NCBI GenBank assembly: GCA_019828595.1
Contig: JAHQRK010000008.1
Coordinates: 1,860,001-1,924,000 of the forward strand
Length of the DNA stretch: 64,000 bases
Origin: Aphanomyces cochlioides
Taxonomy: Eukaryota > Oomycota > Saprolegniomycetes > Saprolegniales > Verrucalvaceae
Direction: 5' to 3'
Shown here piece by piece: positions 1 to 8,041 of the stretch (its first letter is position 1; every line of letters starts with the position of its first letter). The position numbers and the translations under genes were made by a program. Below the pieces are notes generated by a model, which ran no database searches, was not told where the DNA came from, and worked only from the letters and a program-made list of their open reading frames with translations.

Positions 1-142
1 CTCGCATTGCACTAGAGCCCAGACAATTAGCCAATAAGTTAGTCTGATGCTCCTACCTTGAGTAGATTGTCATGCCAAAGCAGATATCGCAAGTTATCGG
101 TGGCCCATTCGCCGTGGCATGGTCATCCGAGTTGGACTTCAT
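1..142 (-). CDS. 5' end of spliced orphan gene (partial, paralogue of 5611-6603)
   Basis: Function not recognised. The ATG is at 142-140. Exon 1 (57-142, 86 nt) encodes 28 residues ending in CDICFGMTIYS. An AG|GTAGGA donor follows, then a 45-nt intron (12-56) ending in TAG, and exon 2 starts at 11 with codons for S-A-M-R before the window ends. The gene at 5611-6603 has an exon 1 of exactly the same length (86 nt), the same 45-nt first intron in the same phase, and the peptide CDICIGMTMYT then SAMRD. Conservation of peptide, intron phase and lengths makes this a real gene rather than chance. The CxxC pair (residues 18 and 21) could bind metal, but nothing else supports that. The remainder lies left of the window. 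Confidence 0.72.
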
Positions 143-1103
143 TCTCAGCAGCCAATTTACCTCTGGAAATAGATATATTTACATTAGCAAAAACCGTAAT
201 ACATATCTTTATATTGGGTAAAATTAGGTCATCATACTGTTGGAGATGCCCTGACATATCTTTTTCGAGATACAAATTATATTTTCCCAAAAATTATATT
301 TAGGCATTCGATTTTAATTATATTGATTTTTGTATGTCGTAATTTTATTTTTCGATTTTCACAAAATACATGGCAAATCGTATTTCGGTCGAGATATGAT
401 CGACAGAGCCAATCAAAGCATGAAGAAATAGTATGAGTGAGCTGACAAGATTGACTCCAAAGAGGGCATAAAGCTTATTGCAGAGTCAATCTACTACTTA
501 GAGAGTAACTACAAGGAGAAGCATTTATATCTAAATTCTTGGGAGGAAGCACGTGTGGAAAAGTGCTCCAATTTTTTATATAATCACTCAACGTTCATGA
601 ATTATTGACCCAGGCGTGAAACTTGTAGAGCATCGATGATTTATTAAGTGATTCTAGGAGCCACAGAAGTCCCGGATTTTCCACACCAGCTGCACTACGA
701 TGATAAAAAGCATGTGAGGGAAATGCGGATATGATCCATCGAGAAAGACGAAACAATGTCTCTAGATATATAAGTCTTAGGATAAGATAATTAACTTTTT
801 AACATGGAATTGAGCTCGTGGTATGAAAATATGCTTCCAGACTATACATGCAGAACGTGATACCATAATATGGGGAACGAAAATCGACGAAGTGGTGATT
901 TGTCACATGGCATGGAACGTGTACGATTTCCGATGACAAGTCATGCAAGCCTAAATGTCCTCAAATTACGACGACAAAAGATTGGCTAAAATTAACACTA
1001 CACAAAGGGAAAATCTTTGTTCATTCAATAAAAACTTGTTTTTTGTATGGTAGTTGTTCGATTCGAATATAAATTTGTGTTGTGTCGATCGATCGCCAAG
1101 CTT
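143..1103. other. Intergenic, AT-rich; one unexplained open stretch
   Basis: No gene is recognised between the left-edge gene and the protease. The only notable item is an open plus-strand frame of 55 codons at 441-608 (ending ATG AAT TAT TGA) with a charged, helix-like composition (many E, K, Y). It has no in-frame start of its own and could be an exon or a decayed gene piece. Confidence 0.4.
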
Positions 1104-1119
1104 GCCCATTTGAAAATTT
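1104..1119 (+). promoter_or_regulatory. Oomycete Inr/FPR-like core promoter
   Basis: The 16-mer gcccatttgaaaattt matches the published oomycete core promoter consensus (GCTCATTYYNCAWTTT, from memory) at 13 of 16 positions. It lies 17 nt before the ATG at 1136, which fits the short 5' leaders of oomycete genes and supports that start. Confidence 0.55.
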
Positions 1120-1135
1120 CTCCTCAACCACTGCA

Positions 1136-1969
1136 ATGATTGTGATCTTCGTGGTTGTCGTGGTCAATCTCATCCTGGCGGCAGTCGACGGCGCGATTCA
1201 TCCTCGAGCTGAAGGAATCCTTGAGCACCATCGAGTCTTTGGCGGAAGTAAAGCTTCAATCGATGCGTTTCCTTGGATTGCCGGCATTCGCTTCCAACCA
1301 AACACGAGCGCATTCTGCGGTGGATCTCTCATCGCACCTCAATACGTCATCACAGCAGCACACTGCGTCAACTTTCGCTTTGTCGCTCCAAGCATTCTGT
1401 ACGTCTCAATTGGCTCGAATTATGCCAATGGCACGGACCCTGAAGGTGAAATTCGATCTGTAACCACCTACTGGTTGGCTCCAAGTTTCCAGAGCGCACA
1501 GCGCGGATCTGACTTTGCGATCCTCAAGCTCGATCAACCATCTACAAAACCCACCATTCCGTTGGGCGATTGCTGGGTAGGCGCCAACACTAGCACGACG
1601 CTGTTGGGATGGGGCCAAACGACGAACGACGCAGACTCTGCATCGTTCAACCTGCTTCAAGCCAATCTGACTGTCATTGACAGCGCTGTTTGTCAAGCGC
1701 GTGTTCGTGCCTCCAACGATACGATGTATGCGACTTGGTCTGTGAACGAAACACAGATGTGTGCTGGTGGTGTGAATGGTACTGGAAGCTGCTATGGTGA
1801 TTCTGGTGGCCCTCTTTTGGCTCGCAAAACCAACGGCGGTACATTGGCTCTTGTTGGAGGTGTGAGCTTTGGTGTCAATTGTGCGAAAGGTGTTCCTGAT
1901 GTCTTTGGTCGGATCACCGCTGCAAAAGACTTCATCGATTCACATGTCCAAGGCCATAAGTGGATTTAG
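1136..1969 (+). CDS. Secreted S1-family serine protease
   Basis: A 277-residue chymotrypsin-fold (S1) protease predicted to be secreted. Residues 1-20 are a strongly hydrophobic signal peptide. The zymogen cleavage site is HHR33|VFGG. The triad is intact: His76 in TAAHC, Asp126 in SDFAIL and Ser223 in GDSGGP. CGG (61-63) and paired cysteines fit the family. The residue six before the catalytic Ser (chymotrypsin 189) is Gly217, not Asp, so classical Arg/Lys trypsin specificity is not expected. The frame opens upstream with a GTG at 1082, but the ATG at 1136 begins the signal peptide and sits just behind an Inr-like element, so it is chosen. The closest relative in the window is the inactive homologue at 3767-4593. 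Oomycete S1 proteins serve as extracellular proteases or, when inactive, as inhibitors of host glucanases. Confidence 0.93.
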   Translation: MIVIFVVVVVNLILAAVDGAIHPRAEGILEHHRVFGGSKASIDAFPWIAGIRFQPNTSAFCGGSLIAPQYVITAAHCVNFRFVAPSILYVSIGSNYANGTDPEGEIRSVTTYWLAPSFQSAQRGSDFAILKLDQPSTKPTIPLGDCWVGANTSTTLLGWGQTTNDADSASFNLLQANLTVIDSAVCQARVRASNDTMYATWSVNETQMCAGGVNGTGSCYGDSGGPLLARKTNGGTLALVGGVSFGVNCAKGVPDVFGRITAAKDFIDSHVQGHKWI

Positions 1970-2169
1970 GCTACCACTGCGTAGAACTTACTCTACCCTC
2001 GTAACCTTAAGACATAATGCACTCGGTCAAACAAAAGCGGCTGAAAATCGTCGGTGATGTGCATGTACTGGTTTGAATGAAGACGTAAGGGCTTCAGATT
2101 AATGACAACAAGAGCCTCTAGAGTTGAATTAAATCCACTTTAGCCTATGGATCAACTCATGAGTATTAT

Positions 2170-3120
2170 CTACACGCGGATTAGTTGACGGCGCTCTTCT
2201 GTGTCCTTGGTGGACTTAGAGCGTATCTTCAAGGTGAACAATGCCGCAGCTACAGCCACGATGAGCCCAGCGACCCCAAAGAACTGCATAATTAAATTGG
2301 CGTGTGTCGTCTTGATGGCCAACTTGGCTGTGTTTTGCACACTCCAGTCTTCGTCAAGGTCAGTGTCGGGAAGGACAGTCGTCGGCAAGGATGAGCTGCC
2401 AGAGGGCGTAAATGTGCCAGGAATATCATACCGCTTGACCAAAACACACGAAACACGGTCACCCAATTCGCGGCGATCGCCTTGGAAGCTCTTGAGATAG
2501 CACTGGCCTTGCCACCAGACAAACAATTTGCAATTGGGAGTATTTTGACAGTCAGAAATGCAATCTTTGGCATCCGAGCGACTGGTCGACGAGATATCAA
2601 AGCCTGCGTAATCCACGTTGGGCTCCAATTCACAAGTCGACGTTTGCGGCAACACGCCTGCCACAGCGCCATTGACACTCGATTGCTCTCCTTGGCTATT
2701 CTTCAACCAACATTGGCCTTGGTACCATACAAACAACTTGCATCCAGATGTGGCTTGGCAGTCAGCAATACAGTCACTAGGAAGTGCGCGGTTGGTAAAT
2801 GTAATGTCATTGCCATGGTAATCAACTCCAGGCTGCAATGCGATCGGCAAGGATGGCAGAATGCACGCGTACGTCTCACTCGCACCGGTTTGAGGGCTTT
2901 GAGAACGCTTGAGCCAGCATTGGCCTTGGTGCCACACGAACAATTTGCACTCTGCCGTCGCTTTGCAGTCTGCAATACAGTCGTTGGCACTGTCGCGATA
3001 GGTGAACGTGATATCGTTGCCAGGATAGTCTACATTGGACTCGAATGAGCAAAACGACGAGCTGATTTCCGCAGAAACCAAAGCAGCGGATGCCGCGACG
3101 ACAAATCCGAGCCACTTCAT
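2170..3120 (-). CDS. Three-PAN/Apple-domain type I membrane protein
   Basis: A 316-residue protein. The signal peptide is residues 1-17 (MKWLGFVVAASAALVSA). Three PAN/Apple-like repeats follow, each with the frame NVDYxGxDI, a DCIxDC motif, CKLFVW, and QGQC(W/Y)LK; the repeats share cysteine spacing and so are internal duplications. A Ser/Thr/Pro-rich stalk leads to one membrane segment near the C-terminus (MQFFGVAGLIVAVAAALFTL) and a short charged tail. PAN/Apple modules bind carbohydrate or protein, and oomycete examples include cellulose-binding elicitor lectins; a wall- or host-surface adhesion role is inference. The reading frame opens with a GTG at 3156, but the first ATG (3120) starts the signal peptide and follows an Inr-like TCACTTT. 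It lies convergent to the protease at 1136-1969 and is transcribed in the same direction as 3767-4593. Confidence 0.88.
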   Translation of the reverse strand: MKWLGFVVAASAALVSAEISSSFCSFESNVDYPGNDITFTYRDSANDCIADCKATAECKLFVWHQGQCWLKRSQSPQTGASETYACILPSLPIALQPGVDYHGNDITFTNRALPSDCIADCQATSGCKLFVWYQGQCWLKNSQGEQSSVNGAVAGVLPQTSTCELEPNVDYAGFDISSTSRSDAKDCISDCQNTPNCKLFVWWQGQCYLKSFQGDRRELGDRVSCVLVKRYDIPGTFTPSGSSSLPTTVLPDTDLDEDWSVQNTAKLAIKTTHANLIMQFFGVAGLIVAVAAALFTLKIRSKSTKDTEERRQLIRV

Positions 3121-3125
3121 CTTGA

Positions 3126-3132
3126 AAAGTGA
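3126..3132 (-). promoter_or_regulatory. Inr-like element of PAN gene
   Basis: On the minus strand TCACTTT fits YCAYTYY and is followed by TCAAG and the ATG at 3120. The implied leader is very short (about 10 nt), so the true start site may differ. Confidence 0.4.
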
Positions 3133-3766
3133 AGTTTTCGTGTTCGTACAGGACACTAGTAAGGGTTTAATATGACTACTTTATAGAAAGTTTTCAAATT
3201 TGACCCATGCAAATCATCTTTAAATTTGAGTTTCCTAATCAAGGACAAGAATTTTAATCAATATGGATAGATGGGGAGGTAGAGAGGAAAGGAAACTCTA
3301 AACATATCAGCTTCAAAAAGAGATGGTTGTTGGTCTCGGCTAAAGGTGATCTTCAGAACTCAATCCACTTTATATATTAATATACTTTGTTCCTGTCATT
3401 CATTCTGAATATAGATTCTATAATCCTCATAATCTATATTCAATTTAGTATAATATCTGTTGGTTTCCGCCACTTAGCAACTACAGAGAATAAGAAGACC
3501 AGATAAATTGACACCGCCAACCTTTTTGACTCCACATTTGTCTAACCACTGTCTTTGAGTTAATGAAATAGAAGTCATAAAGGCTGGCGTCCTCGGCATA
3601 TCTTTCTCATTTCGCAACGAAGGTTAGAGTGAAAATATGCACTTTATTCCCTTGATAATTTCGAGTGATATAAATGCATGTCACGAACCCAATCCACCCC
3701 CTATCACCCCATGTTGATTCCCCGTTCATGGGTCGCAGCAGATCACGCGATGGACGTGACCTCAGG
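3133..3766. other. Intergenic, AT-rich
   Basis: No gene, RNA or repeat is recognised between the PAN gene promoter and the 3' end of the inactive protease homologue. The frame of the homologue runs on to 3607 in the wrong phase after its frameshift; this is not counted as coding. Confidence 0.5.
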
Positions 3767-4593
3767 CTAATTGGTGGCCCAAGTATGACCGACACTGAAC
3801 TTATCGATGAAGTCCTTGGCAGCTGAAATTCGAGCAAAGACGTAAGGATACCCGGCGCCACATTTGTCTGGGTATACAATGTAGCTGTGTGGAATGCTCG
3901 TAGTTGGGGCGTTGATGCGTGCCATGTCACGAGGGATAATCCTTCGGGGTCGCACATCGTCGAACCGGGGGGATACGGGGCGTCCGTGGCACAAATATTA
4001 GTTTCGCCAAGGTCCCATTGTGCCATCCACGGTGGAATAAATGGACCGACATCTCGATAAATTCTCATGCATTCACCAGTGTTGAACCTTGATGTATTGC
4101 TCACATAAAGCGAAGTTTGCTCCGAAAAGCGACCGATCCACGAGACTTTCACTCCACCTTCGAGCCAGGTGGGATCAAGCACAATTGGAGTTTTCGTCGA
4201 CGGCGAGGTGAGTTGAATAATTGCGATATCGTTTTCAATACGTCGGATTGGTCTCGGTGGGGCTACATAGCTTGGGTGGAGGTAAATTGCCGACGCTGTG
4301 TCGGTTTCGTGGCCGTAAGGTGCTCCAATTGAAAACTGCAATGCCGTTTCATTGTTGGTGACGCAATAAGCAGTCGTGAGCACGTACTGTGGAGCAATCA
4401 TATCTTTCTTCTTCCGAATGCCAACAACCCATGGATAAGTACTTGGATCCCGCGTTGGCACTGGAGTCGTTGGAGGTGTTGTCACTGTTGTCGTGGGTGG
4501 CGCTGTCGATGGAAAGATGCAACGCACTCGGGCGGACGGATCAAAGCAAGCCACGCTACTCAAACACATTGCAAGTATCAAGGTACCTAGCAT
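3767..4593 (-). pseudogene. Catalytically dead S1 protease homologue, one frame break
   Basis: A secreted S1 homologue that cannot be a protease. A signal peptide (about 1-16) is followed by a Thr/Pro-rich linker and an S1 domain. The His motif TAAHC is TTAYC (His to Tyr), Asp is kept in ENDIAII, and GDSGGP is replaced by CDPEGLSL, so Ser is lost. Loss of His and Ser recalls oomycete glucanase-inhibitor proteins, which are inactive S1 folds that bind host glucanases; such a role is inference. The C-terminus (VFARISAAKDFIDKF, matching VFGRITAAKDFID of the protease at 1136-1969) lies in another frame. One missing base in the G4 run at 3906-3909 (C4 on the coding strand) would restore continuity, so this is either an assembly indel or a young pseudogene. 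The ATG at 4593 follows an Inr-like CCATTTT. Confidence 0.78.
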
Positions 4594-4605
4594 GGCTCCA
4601 GGAGA

Positions 4606-4612
4606 AAAATGG
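4606..4612 (-). promoter_or_regulatory. Inr-like element of S1 homologue
   Basis: The minus-strand sequence GCCCATTTTTCTCC contains CCATTTT (YCAYTYY) about 13 nt before the ATG at 4593. It resembles the element in front of the active protease (GCCCATTTG), consistent with common descent of the two genes. Confidence 0.45.
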
Positions 4613-5213
4613 GCCCGGAAGATGGCAACATTGCAGCTTGTGTAGAAAGAGACGAATTGAACATTGATTGAGCTATTAATAGCTTATGTGTACTGAATCT
4701 TGTCAAATTGCAGTTCGTAATATCACAAGTTTGAATTGTCTTGTCGATGGGTTGCAGTCTCAATTTGTGGTTCAGTCACAGAGTTGAGGCGACTGACAGT
4801 TCATACAGTGTCGTCAATTCTCAACTTTGAAAATGCTTGCTCGCTTCGCCTCATGCTCCATATATGTATCCTGAGCTCTTACTTGGTTTCTGGTTTAGTC
4901 TGACTATTGTAGTAACTTCACAACTATGAAATGTCCTACTATTAATAGTATGGCTTTGAATAGCCAATTTTGCTGTGTGGATCAAAACGCGCAAATAATA
5001 CCACCTACTTCATGCTTACAGCAAAATAAGCCCCACGCAAAGCCTAAGTGAGCCTGGAAGCAACCTGATAAACCATTGTGAATGTTAGCAAGACAGTCAA
5101 ATTAATAACTCTGGTCATTAATTCATGCAGGAACACGAAAAACATGAACTGTACACTAAAATGAGAGCCCGACTGGCAGCTTTGTTCAATCCGAACTGGA
5201 GAAAATCCACTCT
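4613..5213. other. Intergenic
   Basis: Nothing recognisable: no long frame, RNA gene or repeat was seen on either strand. Confidence 0.45.
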
Positions 5214-5432
5214 CTATTTGCTGTCGACGATAAAGTAGATGTCAGCTAGCGCGTGTTGAATATGAAAGGCTAGGATTGCCGCAAGACCGAGTAAACTCAA
5301 TGTGATGTTGTGTTTGTTTGACCATGAAGACGTGTGACAGGAGGTCACACAGGAAGTTGAAGCCCTTGGACTCTTGTTGTAGGGGTCAACAGGGTGGAGC
5401 TCATGGCATTCGAGAAAGACTTTGAGAAAGAG
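5214..5432 (-). CDS. Candidate terminal exon, C-terminally anchored protein
   Basis: Function not recognised. After a plausible acceptor (CATAG, 5435-5433) the frame is open for 72 codons to a TAG at 5216-5214. It encodes a Cys/His/Ser-rich stretch (ECHELHPVDPYNK, then SCVTSCHTSS) and then a hydrophobic segment (LSLLGLAAILAF) close to the C-terminus. This layout suits a membrane-anchored or GPI-type C-terminus. The upstream exon is not resolved: a donor at GTAGTG (intron of about 58 nt, branch CTCAAC) is possible. It could be the last exon of a small gene starting between 5433 and 5600, or an alternative 3' end of the gene at 5611-6603. Confidence 0.4.
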   Translation of the reverse strand, partial: LFLKVFLECHELHPVDPYNKSPRASTSCVTSCHTSSWSNKHNITLSLLGLAAILAFHIQHALADIYFIVDSK

Positions 5433-5610
5433 CTATGACGTTGAGAGAAGATGTGAATGCACAAGCCGTGGGCGTGATAGCATGCACTACGATAGTCCGT
5501 CCAATCACATTTTACAGCAAAGGCGTTCTAACATGAATGCGTAAACAAGCCAAATCGTCAATTTATATATTTCACATATTCACCCTTCCATGGAATGAAA
5601 AAACACGACC

Positions 5611-6603
5611 TCAAGATTCCTTCTTGCCACCCAATGTAACAATACGGTATGCTAACTTAGACATATTGCCCCACTGGACATGCATATTGTCGACCAGACG
5701 CTCCATCGACTACAAAAGTAAGGATGATGAGGGGCGATGCAGAGGGCAAGTGGAATACCTCAACGTATCGTTCGGGAAAATTCGTCGCTTGACGATCAGC
5801 GTACTTGTACATAGCGTGGAGAGTAAACAGGCATGCGGCTTGAGCTTTTTGGAACACACCATTCCTAGGCTCATGATAAGACACCAGAATACTACAGAAA
5901 AAGTACGGAGTGATAGGCTCTACAACAGGCGGCAATGGAGTGACAGGTTGCACGGTTGTAGGCTGCTTGGGACGTTGCAAATAACTCACACCGACGCATA
6001 GGGGGAGAACCATCTTAGTTTCACCTTGCAACGTGGATGGAGGTGTGGAGTATAAGGTGACGCCCCAGTAGATGAATCTTCATGCCACGAGCACAGATTA
6101 GAAGCCATGGAATGCACGAGATCCTACCGAAAGGGTTCTTTTTCAGGAGCGTAAATGAGATCTTGGTTGGTTGAATCACAATTCGGTTGGGGTTTCTAGG
6201 AATGACGTCAATCAGCGCGGTTTTGTTATTGAGTTTCACTTACGTCAGTCAACGAGGCCAAGAACGCTTCCATGTGCTGAAGTCGAAGAGTCTGATTGTC
6301 GCGCACGTTGTCTTTTCCCTCCCGCTGTCGTTTTTCCACAAGCTATACACTTCATTTCAGCCTCGGTAAGCTAGAAACATCATATACCTCCTCAAATCCT
6401 TGCTGGTTGATTTCAATCTTGGAACTCTTGAGGCCAATACACGACGGCTTCTTTCGCGCATCCCGCATCGCGCTAGCGTGGGAGATTTAATGTGATGGGA
6501 ACTTACGACTTAATTACCTTGTGTACATCGTCATGCCGATGCAGATATCGCATTCGACGGTCTTTTGCTTTGCGGTCGAGCTTCCAGTTGTCGTCGAGCT
6601 CAT
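5611..6603 (-). CDS. Seven-exon orphan gene, 237 residues
   Basis: Function not recognised. The gene is visible only after splicing. Exons (minus strand): 6518-6603, 6388-6472, 6244-6342, 6128-6195, 5907-6077, 5759-5864, 5611-5709. The introns are 45, 45, 48, 50, 42 and 49 nt; all are GT..AG and all phases join without a stop, giving 714 nt of CDS ending in TGA. Exon 1 encodes CDICIGMTMYT; exon 2 a basic segment (RDARKKPSCIGLKSS); exon 3 a charged helix (EKRQREGKDN, then RLQHMEAFLASL); exon 5 is Pro/Thr-rich in its second half; exons 6-7 look helical and end in TLGGKKES. No signal peptide or membrane segment is seen. CxxC at 18/21 and Cys40 could bind metal. The left-edge gene is a paralogue. 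Exon 5 is the least certain and may hide another intron. Confidence 0.7.
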
Positions 6604-6610
6604 GGATTTG

Positions 6611-6617
6611 GGAATGG
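6611..6617 (-). promoter_or_regulatory. Inr-like element of seven-exon gene
   Basis: On the minus strand CCATTCC (YCAYTYY) is followed by CAAATCC and the ATG at 6603, in keeping with the oomycete Inr plus flanking region. It supports the chosen start. Confidence 0.5.
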
Positions 6618-6833
6618 TGGCATAGACCAGTTTCAGTAAATTTTGAATAGATAATCGAAATTTATCGAATTTTTTCTATCATTTCAATGTTTTATATGAA
6701 ATAAAGTATGCAAATATATTTCAGAATTCATTTAATTTTCAATTATTTGTTCTAAGCTGGTGAAAACAAGGAAAACACAGATTAATATGGATAAAACACT
6801 GTATATTCGAGGCGGCTTTCTTAGTCGTTCTCG

Positions 6834-7152
6834 TCAATCCTCTGTGGGCAAAAGCGAGATAGAAATGCTCGGCGTGACCGTCTCGGATCGTTGGATTTCT
6901 TCCTGAGGGGCCATGTCGAACTCACGCAACCTCACAGCGTGAATAGAGGAATCAGCATATTGATAGGATATTCGGAACATTCGAAGGAGAATATCTAAAA
7001 AAAGAACGATACTGAAGACGTTTCACCGAACTTTAAATTATCAAGAATAACTGGAGTGGGCAAATGATATTTGCACTCCTCGACGTGGGTATGGTGGAAT
7101 AAGATAGGTGTTCTCAACACATTTGCTGTTCATTTCAGGCTGGGCGTTATTG
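6834..7152 (-). CDS. Candidate 3' exons of an unrecognised spliced gene
   Basis: Function not recognised. The terminal exon 6834-6994 follows a strong acceptor (TTTTTTTAG) and is open for 53 codons to TGA; it includes RISYQYADSS and REFDMAPQEE. A donor GTTATT at 7051 gives a 57-nt intron (6995-7051) that joins in phase to an upstream frame containing NTYLIPPYPRRG and VQISFAHS. The upstream limit near 7152 is an assumed acceptor. A separate frame at 7147-7296 (ending SAGPSVKKQ) holds a hydrophobic stretch (LTIAAAFGLTLGSVYCI) and may belong to the same gene with different splicing. Exon structure is provisional. Confidence 0.38.
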
Positions 7153-8041
7153 CTTTTTCACTGATGGACCAGCTGAAGCAAGACATCCTTGCATAATTGA
7201 GGTTATGCAATAGACTGACCCCAGTGTTAACCCAAAGGCTGCGGCTATTGTCAGTGGAATTTCGTAGGTTCGAGAGTTTGGTCTCGTATTGACGCTAGGC
7301 AGTTGATGGAGATGAAGTATTCCAAGATGCAAACAGGATGCTTGACGTCGTAGGCTAGGCTCAACGACGACCCGAAAACGAGTCGTCCTCGCTGCACATG
7401 AATGGCTCTCTGTCAGCTTTCCTTTTCACTTGGAGTTTTGAAGGGACTTGAGAGATTTTGCAACGCAATTAAATAAACAACTAACGGTTCAGGACGCCAT
7501 TACCCCCAACATCCCTCTAAAAATGCAAATGTTCTTGTGCAGGCAGTTTTCTAGTTGTGTGCTCCGAAGTCCAGTGTTATGAAACAAAATAATAACTCAT
7601 CGCCTTGCCATTTTAGCAGCATATAAGCTTGGTTTTGTGTGGAGGAACTGCATACATGAGCCCTGCGTTGAAAGTGAATGTGCTCGGTTGTTGAGTTTCC
7701 TGATCAAAAGTCAACGATTGGTTATAAATTAAATGTGTTATCCAATCAAAACCCATTATTAGACGGCTTTTCATTCTTTCAGTGTAAGTTCTTACGAGGA
7801 ATATTGTCTTTTTCGTCCAAATTTACAGTTTTGATCAAAATCGACGAGATTTGTGTGATCAATCTGGCAATAGTGAATTCAAGTATAATCGGAATATACA
7901 TGAATTAATGTGTGTGTGTTGGTGTGTTTTGTGTGTGTTTAAACAAATTCTGAACGCTGATTGGCTGGTTTGATTTGGTGATTGATTCAAAGTTTGATCG
8001 ATTTTAGCCAGGTTCGGAAATTTTAAGTCAATCAGACAATA
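7153..8041. other. Mostly unassigned; GT-rich tract
   Basis: No gene is assigned apart from the possible membrane-segment frame at 7147-7296. A GT-rich low-complexity tract lies at 7909-7940. The border with the LINE remnant near 8042 is not sharp, and no target-site duplication is seen on this side. Confidence 0.45.

Noticed and set aside
1082..1135. GTG start 18 codons upstream of the S1 protease ATG
   Set aside because: The extension lacks signal-peptide character and overlaps the core promoter element; ATG 1136 starts the signal peptide.
5657..6031. Single-exon ORF with a cystatin-like look (minus strand)
   Set aside because: It is parts of exons 5-7 read through introns 5 and 6; the spliced gene explains the region better and the cystatin resemblance lies largely in intron sequence.
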